Of a stretch of DNA of 10,805 nt, positions 6,437-10,805 are shown one piece after another. Position 1 is the stretch's first letter. Each line of letters begins with the position of its first letter. The translations under genes were made by a program, and so were the position numbers. This stretch comes from Chitinophagales bacterium (GTDB lineage Bacteria; Bacteroidota; Bacteroidia; Chitinophagales; UBA2359). The notes under the pieces were generated by a model that saw only the letters and a program-made list of their open reading frames with translations, was not told where the DNA came from and made no database searches. Where the stretch lies: NCBI GenBank assembly GCA_020629335.1, contig JAHDDN010000162.1, positions 1 to 10,805 of the forward strand. Direction: 5' to 3'.

Positions 6437-7891
6437 TCAAGAAAACTGCAGATCGCCATCAGCTAATTTAGTGTACATCAACATGCGTATGTCTTTGATA
6501 TAACTTTGATTAACCAACCAAGGGTTTTTCGGCCCTTGCATTGGAAATTGATCTAACGCCCGATTAATATAACCTGAATTCAAATTGCTCAGCAATGGCC
6601 TACCTTGTAAATTAGCATCCGTTTCAGGTACAAATTGTTGATGTCCATGTTGATCCATATGATTGATCAAACGACAAAAATATGCCGAAGACAAATCTGC
6701 TTTAAGCGTCCATGTGGCATTGGTATAACCAACTACCGCACCAAAATTAGGCACTCCACTAATCAGCACTCCTTTGTAAATAAATGTTTCAGACAAATCT
6801 ACCTCCTCTCCATCCTTTTGCAAAATCATGCCTCCAAATGCTTGTAATTTTAATCCTGTAGCCGAAATAATAATATCTGCTTCTAATTCTTTCCCAGATT
6901 GCAATTTGATACCCTTGGATGTAAAATGATCGATATGATCAGTCTCTATAAAAGCTCGCCTTTTTCTAATCGCAGTAAAAAAATCGCCATCAGGCACTAT
7001 GCATAATCGCTGATCCCAAGGCTTATAATTCGGCTGAAAATGTTTATCGACATCAAAGTCTTTGGGTAGTTCTTTTTTTACTCCCTTAATAAATAAATCT
7101 CTAGTAAATGCTGGCTTAGCTTTGGCCAATCTATAGATCATATCTGACACTAAAAAATTCTTCCACTTAACCATTTTATAAGCCCATTTCGTGGGCAATG
7201 TTTTATAGGCCAAATTACCAATTCTATCTTCTTTTGGTAAGCTAACAAAATAGCTAGGAGAACGCTGCAACATCGTTACTTGTTCCGCTCCATTTTCAGC
7301 CATCGCTGGTACTATAGTAACAGCCGTAGCTCCACTCCCAATAACCACGACTTTCTTATCTTGATAATCTAAATCTTCAGGCCAATGTTGTGGGTGAACA
7401 AATATACCTTCATAATCTTCCTTGCCTTTATATTCTGGTGTGTATGCTTCCTTATAATTATAATAACCACTACACATCAAAAGGATATTACAAGAAAGCG
7501 AATGCAACTCATCTGTATTGGGATTTCGTAAATCTAATTCCCATTTTTTTTCTTTTTTAATCCAATTAGCACGATCCACATAAGTATAAAATTGAATATG
7601 CTGATCAATCCCATTTTCTTGAGCCGTCTCTTCAATATATTTTTTAAGAGAAGGACCATCTGCTATTTGCTGCTCCTCTGTCCAAGGTCGAAAAGAATAA
7701 CCTAAGGTAGCCATATCCGAATCAGACCGTATACCTGGATATTTAAAAAAATCCCAAGTTCCTCCAATTTGTCCACGCCCTTCCAAAATGGCATAAGACT
7801 TATTGGGACATTTGGTTTGTAAATGATAAGCCGCACAAATACCCGCTAATCCTGCTCCAACTATAATAACATCGTAATGACTCTTGCTCAT
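6437..7891 (-). CDS. EthA-like flavin-containing Baeyer-Villiger monooxygenase
   Basis: The product has 484 residues, close to mycobacterial EthA (489). It has two Rossmann dinucleotide-binding motifs: GAGLAG at 12-17 for FAD and GSGATA at 185-190 for NADPH. Between them is the Baeyer-Villiger fingerprint at 160-171, YEGIFVHPQHWP, with Tyr in place of the usual first Phe. Segments such as GGTWDFFKYPGIRSDSDM, CSGYYNY and HPQHWPEDLDY are, from memory, close to EthA throughout. The family inserts oxygen next to a ketone carbonyl or oxidises sulfur using NADPH, O2 and FAD in the cytoplasm. EthA also activates thioamide drugs, but the native substrate here is unknown. No EthR-like TetR repressor gene is next to it. 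The gene stands alone between two repeat-filled intergenic regions. The start is the ATG at 7889-7891, six residues before the first strand of the FAD domain. Confidence 0.93.
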   Translation of the reverse strand: MSKSHYDVIIVGAGLAGICAAYHLQTKCPNKSYAILEGRGQIGGTWDFFKYPGIRSDSDMATLGYSFRPWTEEQQIADGPSLKKYIEETAQENGIDQHIQFYTYVDRANWIKKEKKWELDLRNPNTDELHSLSCNILLMCSGYYNYKEAYTPEYKGKEDYEGIFVHPQHWPEDLDYQDKKVVVIGSGATAVTIVPAMAENGAEQVTMLQRSPSYFVSLPKEDRIGNLAYKTLPTKWAYKMVKWKNFLVSDMIYRLAKAKPAFTRDLFIKGVKKELPKDFDVDKHFQPNYKPWDQRLCIVPDGDFFTAIRKRRAFIETDHIDHFTSKGIKLQSGKELEADIIISATGLKLQAFGGMILQKDGEEVDLSETFIYKGVLISGVPNFGAVVGYTNATWTLKADLSSAYFCRLINHMDQHGHQQFVPETDANLQGRPLLSNLNSGYINRALDQFPMQGPKNPWLVNQSYIKDIRMLMYTKLADGDLQFS

Positions 7892-7979
7892 AAAATCTAA
7901 ATTGATTGCTTAAAGGTAATTTTAAAGTTGACCTTTTCCATTAACTATTGTAAAGTAATCTGTAATTCTATTATTTTAA

Positions 7980-8213
7980 TTTGGGCGCATCCTTGCTCAC
8001 GCAATACGAAATGCATAACACGGATAAAAATTATGCATTCATCATTATGCATTTATCATTCGCCGAAGGCGCAAGGTCGGGCTGTACGTTCTTATGTGGC
8101 TATGCGGCTCCTACTCTGCTAAGTGCTGCTTGTCTCTTATTGGAGCCTGCGCATCACTAAGCGCCGTAAGTCGCAGCATGGCCGCCACATACCACTGCCA
8201 TCCCTTGCGCAAA
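7980..8213 (-). repeat. Structured intergenic element, copy 2 (about 234 bp)
   Basis: Read on the minus strand it runs from TTTGCGCAAGGGAT to GGATGCGCCCAAA, and it is homologous to 1574-1797 in inverse orientation. The stem TATGTGGC/GCCACATA is retained (8093-8100 with 8184-8191). So are GCTTAGTGATGCG, GACAAGCAGCACTTAGC and the AGCCCGACC junction. The second hairpin is formed by CCTTGC (7991-7996) and GCAAGG (8071-8076), and its loop holds ATGCATT/ATCATT low-complexity sequence instead of the long palindrome of copy 1. An extra internal stem GGCTCC/GGAGCC is present. Confidence 0.7.
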
Positions 8214-8231
8214 ATGGATATTACCGCAAGT

Positions 8232-8257
8232 GGACGTTGCAGTGCAACGTCCCTACG
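8232..8257 (+). repeat. Small hairpin repeat with CTACG tail (fourth of four)
   Basis: GGACGTTGC (8232-8240) pairs perfectly with GCAACGTCC (8244-8252) around AGT, followed by CTACG. It is the same kind of element as at 1412, 1474 and 1736. It lies between copy 2 of the structured element and the stop of the VOC gene, and its stem could also help end transcription there, though no T-run follows. Confidence 0.6.
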
Positions 8258-8292
8258 GGAGGGGTAAATCTTGGATGATGGGTTGTTGGGTT

Positions 8293-8664
8293 TTAAATAT
8301 GCTGATCTATCAAAATCATGTTTCCGTCTGGATCGGTGATCATGATACTGGCGGGACCTGTTGTGTTTTCGTCTGCTTCTTGAACTAAATTTATATCGCT
8401 GGTCTTTAATTGTTTTTGGATGGCTCTTACATCATCGTACTCATCTAATGTTTGGGCGTTTTGATCCCAACCTGGATTAAAGGTTAGCATATTACCTTCA
8501 AACATTCCTTGGAAGATTCCTATTAGGGTATCTTCGTTTTTCATGATTAAGTAATGCATTTTTTCATTGCCTCCGAATACGCTAAAGCCTAATTTTTCAT
8601 AGAAGGCTTTGGATGCTTGAAGGTCTTTTACTGCGAGGCTGATAGAGAAAGCTCCTAGTTTCAT
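8293..8664 (-). CDS. VOC-superfamily (glyoxalase/bleomycin-resistance fold) protein
   Basis: The product has 123 residues, the usual single-chain length of two beta-alpha-beta-beta-beta modules. The first module (3-55) contains SISLAVKDLQASKAFYEKLGF. The second (about 63-122) ends with GPASIMITDPDGNMILIDQH, where DPDGN is a hallmark turn of the fold. Family members bind a divalent metal and act on small electrophiles or drugs, or simply bind ligands. The metal-ligand His normally found in the first strand aligns with Ser7 here, so glyoxalase I-type catalysis is unlikely, and a binding or atypical role is more probable. It is a single gene, with a likely promoter at 8863-8893 and a 136-bp palindrome in its leader. 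Confidence 0.88.
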   Translation of the reverse strand: MKLGAFSISLAVKDLQASKAFYEKLGFSVFGGNEKMHYLIMKNEDTLIGIFQGMFEGNMLTFNPGWDQNAQTLDEYDDVRAIQKQLKTSDINLVQEADENTTGPASIMITDPDGNMILIDQHI

Positions 8665-8702
8665 GTTTTTTTGGTTTGTTAAAATTAAATTTTTTTAAAA
8701 AT

Positions 8703-8838
8703 AAAAGTAGGGGTTTTTCCACCCCCGCCTTCGGCACCCCCGCCAGCGGGGGAAAGTTTTCCGTTAACTTCTACACTTGAGTTAAAGAGAGCTTATCCCC
8801 CGCTGGCGGGGGTTAGGGGGTGGATAAAACCTACTTTT
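8703..8838. repeat. 136-bp GC-rich palindromic repeat
   Basis: The outer arms are AAAAGTAGG (from 8703) and CCTACTTTT (to 8838), continuing as TTTTTCCACCCCC and GGGGGTGGATAAAA. The inner arms are CCCCCGCCAGCGGGGG and CCCCCGCTGGCGGGGG, each itself nearly self-complementary. The left arm carries an extra GCCTTCGGCA mini-hairpin that the right arm lacks. A small TTAACT/AGTTAA stem closes the centre. This CCCCCGCCAGCGGGGG sequence type is familiar to me as a dispersed intergenic repeat of Bacteroidota. In the VOC transcript it would fold into a very stable hairpin followed by U-rich sequence. Confidence 0.8.
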
Positions 8839-8862
8839 GAGTATTAAAATACACTTGCATTC

Positions 8863-8893
8863 CAAATATAAGAATAATTCTAAAGTCAGACAA
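8863..8893 (-). promoter_or_regulatory. Bacteroidota-type promoter, probably of the VOC gene
   Basis: On the minus strand TTG (8893-8891), a 20-base spacer and TATATTTG (8870-8863) repeat exactly the architecture of the ada promoter. Transcription would start near 8858 and give a leader of about 190 bases that crosses the palindrome before the VOC ATG at 8664. Confidence 0.55.
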
Positions 8894-9051
8894 TGCTTTT
8901 TTTGTTATTAGACAAAACCCACTAAACAGATTTTACCAAATAATCAGTAGTTATGACCAAGAAAAGACATAAAATTGAAATTAAAATATAGATTTTATTA
9001 TCCTAATTTGTTAGATTAGACTTCTTTTATTCGTTGGTAATGTAAAACAGT

Positions 9052-10805
9052 ATGCATATGTGGCCTTTGAAAACAGATAATAGTGTGAACTTAGATGGAG
9101 ATGGGAATATTATTATACAGAATAGTAGTGGAGTAACAGTTTATTCATTAAATTTAAATAACAAGGAAGATATTCAGCAGTTTTTTTTGAAGTTTGATGA
9201 AAACTTAAATATACTTAAAGACTTAGTGAATGCTTTAAGTAATGAAAAACATCTTGATGATAAACATCAATTTGAGAAACTAATTGATGAGAAAATCACT
9301 TTAAAAAAGCACTTTAGGATAATCAAAAGTGTCGCAGATACTTCAGTAGCAGATATTTTAGATTTAAGAGCCAACTCTTATCATGAATTTTATTATGAAC
9401 GTAGCCATGACAAAAAGCTTGCTGAAGCTTTAACTCATAATCTATCTGTATTGATTAAAGGAAATTCTTTGTCTGGTAAAACAAGAGCAGTATATGAAGT
9501 GTTGAAAAAAGAAGAATTTAGCCACCATCTTCTTTTAATCCCCAATATGATCAAGGACTTTATTGATTTCCCTAAGATAGAGAATTTTGAAATTCTAACT
9601 GATTCTAGCAAAAAGAAAATCATTTTCTTAGATGATATTCATTCACTTTTCCAAAAAGAAAATGCCAATAATTTTCTAAAAAATCTTATTCGCAATGATA
9701 TTACGATTGTGGCAACTTGTATGACAGGTCCTGAATATGGTCTCTTTTCAAGCAGCGTAGAAAGTAAAATAGAAGAACAATTTAGCCTAATTGAAATACC
9801 CAAAGTTCAAGAAGATGTTATTCCGTATTTTATTCATAATGGAATTAATATAGATAAAACCCAATTTGATGGAAATATTGGTTCTTTACTCGTAGGTCTA
9901 TCAGTTATGAGAAAGAGATATGAAAATCTAATTAAAAATGAAAAGGAAACTATTACAGGAATAGCATTAAACATATTAAAAATCATTAAAGCATTATATT
10001 TTTCTGCTAATTTTGAGCAAAAGTCAACATATAGTATTGCAAAGATTAAGGATTTTTACTTACGACAGATAATTAAAGATTCTGAAAAGGAATCAAGCTT
10101 AGCAATTCAAAAAGAAATTAAAAAGAAAATTCTTCAGGAAAAAATAGAAAATATTGAAAGGTATTGGCAAAATGCTCTTAATAAACTTAATAGCAACAAT
10201 ACAAAACTGAATTTCATTGAATTGACTCAAGAATTAATCAGAATTGAGGAGGCCTACTTTGATAAAGATATATTTGCTATGGATTACTCTGCAAGTGATA
10301 TTACACACGACATCTATTCATTCTATCCATCAGTAGGTGATAGAAAAAGTGCTGGTTTTTACACCAGAACTATACAGTTTAATATCCTAATTTCAAAATC
10401 TTATAGTTTTGGGGAAGGACAATCTATTATAGTTAAGATGGAAAGTGAAAGGATAAAGCCCGACGAAATTACCTTTAATTCTCTAATGAATAAAGCAAGT
10501 AATTATTCCGAGGCATTGAGTGTCTTAGATAAAATGGAGGAGCGGAATATATTACCAGATGAAATTACCTTTAATTCTCTAATGAATAAAGCAAGTAATT
10601 ATTCCGAGGCATTGAGTGTCTTAGATAAAATGGAGGAGCGGAATATATTACCTAATGAAATTACCTTTACATCATTGCTGAATAAAGCAAGTAATTATTC
10701 CGAGGCATTGAGTGTCTTAGATAAAATGGAGGAGCGGAATATATTACCAGATGAAATTACCTTTAATTCTCTAATGAATAAAGCAAGTAATTATTCCGAG
10801 GCATT
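9052..10805 (+). CDS. STAND-type P-loop NTPase with C-terminal PPR-like repeat array, 3' end beyond the window
   Basis: The frame is open from the ATG at 9052 to the window end (584 codons, no stop). An alternative ATG is at 9058. Residues 12-30 form a beta-rich N-terminal motif, VNLDGDGNIIIQNSSG, which I recall from the start of other bacterial conflict-type proteins; a helical stretch follows. Walker A is GNSLSGKT at 137-144. Walker B is IIFLDD at 190-195. A sensor-like strand TIVATC lies at 218-223, and a GNIGSLLVGLS segment near 274-284. Charged helices fill about 285-425. From 440 to the end there are 32-residue PPR-like repeats. No signal peptide or membrane segment is seen, so it should be cytoplasmic. 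STAND NTPases are nucleotide-driven switches whose C-terminal repeats sense a trigger; many act in antiphage defence. No N-terminal nuclease, TIR or protease effector is recognisable. The sensor role, RNA binding and defence function are inference. Confidence 0.85.
   Translation, partial: MHMWPLKTDNSVNLDGDGNIIIQNSSGVTVYSLNLNNKEDIQQFFLKFDENLNILKDLVNALSNEKHLDDKHQFEKLIDEKITLKKHFRIIKSVADTSVADILDLRANSYHEFYYERSHDKKLAEALTHNLSVLIKGNSLSGKTRAVYEVLKKEEFSHHLLLIPNMIKDFIDFPKIENFEILTDSSKKKIIFLDDIHSLFQKENANNFLKNLIRNDITIVATCMTGPEYGLFSSSVESKIEEQFSLIEIPKVQEDVIPYFIHNGINIDKTQFDGNIGSLLVGLSVMRKRYENLIKNEKETITGIALNILKIIKALYFSANFEQKSTYSIAKIKDFYLRQIIKDSEKESSLAIQKEIKKKILQEKIENIERYWQNALNKLNSNNTKLNFIELTQELIRIEEAYFDKDIFAMDYSASDITHDIYSFYPSVGDRKSAGFYTRTIQFNILISKSYSFGEGQSIIVKMESERIKPDEITFNSLMNKASNYSEALSVLDKMEERNILPDEITFNSLMNKASNYSEALSVLDKMEERNILPNEITFTSLLNKASNYSEALSVLDKMEERNILPDEITFNSLMNKASNYSEA
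10369..10805 (+). repeat. Tandem array of 96-bp, 32-residue PPR-like repeats, continuing past the window
   Basis: A divergent repeat at 10369-10464 is followed by near-identical units at 10465-10560, 10561-10656, 10657-10752 and a partial one from 10753. Each reads about EITFNSLMNKA, SNYSEALSVLDKMEERN, ILPD. This aligns with the 35-residue PPR consensus (VTYNTLI..., EALELFEEMKEKGIKPD) with three residues missing in the turn between the two helices. Units 1 and 2 differ at two bases and units 1 and 3 at six. The changes fall only at motif residues 5-8 and 31-32. Residue 5 / last-residue pairs are ND, ND, NN, TD and N-unknown. Confidence 0.9.

Larger units (their letters stand above)
7892..8292. 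other. Non-coding stretch filled by repeats
   Basis: It contains copy 2 of the structured element (7980-8213) and a small hairpin (8232-8252). Bases 7892-7979 should carry the promoter of the EthA-like gene. A weak TACCTTTA box at 7918-7911 has no good -33 partner, so I do not call it. No gene is supported. Confidence 0.75.
8665..9051. other. Divergent intergenic region with palindrome and promoter
   Basis: It lies between the minus-strand VOC gene and the plus-strand NTPase gene. It contains the GC-rich palindrome at 8703-8838 and a minus-strand promoter at 8863-8893. The rest (8894-9051) is AT-rich. It must contain the plus-strand promoter of the NTPase gene, but I find no full TAnnTTTG match with a good -33 box. 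Confidence 0.75.

Noticed and set aside
7928..8122. A 64-codon plus-strand open frame
   Set aside because: It runs through copy 2 of the structured element, where stems and low-complexity loops explain the sequence better than coding does.
9004..9010. TAATTTG as a -7 box for the NTPase gene
   Set aside because: It is one base short of TAnnTTTG, and the nearest upstream TTG is 26 bases away, outside the usual spacing.
9435..9623. A 62-codon minus-strand open frame
   Set aside because: It is antisense to the Walker A to Walker B region of the NTPase gene, which has clear family motifs in the plus frame.
10465..10805. CRISPR array reading of the regularly spaced near-identical repeats
   Set aside because: The 96-bp units are contiguous with no unique spacers, stay in frame and encode a recognised protein repeat.

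Overview
The window looks like chromosomal DNA of a Bacteroidota bacterium. It is AT-rich, and two promoters fit the Bacteroidota consensus (TTG, 20-base spacer, TAnnTTTG). It also carries a DUF2490-type beta-barrel, several lipobox lipoproteins, and the paired beta-helix and diheme cytochrome lipoproteins. No finer placement is safe from this sequence. There is no tRNA, rRNA, CRISPR array, integrase or transposase.

Layout. (1) 1-152: the 3' end of a probable luciferase-like flavin monooxygenase gene, on +. (2) 235-1293, minus: a full-length Ada alkylation-response protein with its own promoter. (3) 1315-1843: non-coding, packed with palindromic repeats, including copy 1 of a structured element of about 225 bp. 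(4) 1844-5910, minus: a tight five-gene run. In transcription order it encodes a beta-helix lipoprotein, a diheme cytochrome c lipoprotein, a DUF2490 outer-membrane protein, a GrpB-family protein and a small lipoprotein. Gaps are 15, 33, -1 (TAATG overlap) and 24 bases, so it is probably one operon with a largely cell-envelope role. (5) 5911-6436: non-coding, with two adjacent long-hairpin elements that share a core but have different arms. (6) 6437-7891, minus: an EthA-like Baeyer-Villiger monooxygenase. (7) 7892-8292: copy 2 of the structured element, inverted relative to copy 1, plus a small hairpin. (8) 8293-8664, minus: a VOC/glyoxalase-fold protein whose probable promoter lies beyond a 136-bp GC-rich palindrome. 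(9) 9052 to the window end, +: a large protein cut off by the window edge.

That last gene is the most remarkable feature. It encodes a predicted STAND-type P-loop NTPase (Walker A at residues 137-144, Walker B at 190-195). From about residue 440 this runs into a tandem array of 32-residue pentatricopeptide-like (PPR) repeats. Three complete repeats and part of a fourth are almost identical in DNA. Two of the three amino-acid positions that differ between them correspond to positions 5 and last of a PPR motif, which set RNA-base specificity in organellar PPR proteins. This resembles a programmable, TALE-like repeat array attached to an NTPase switch of the kind used in bacterial immunity. The function is inferred, and the array continues beyond the window.
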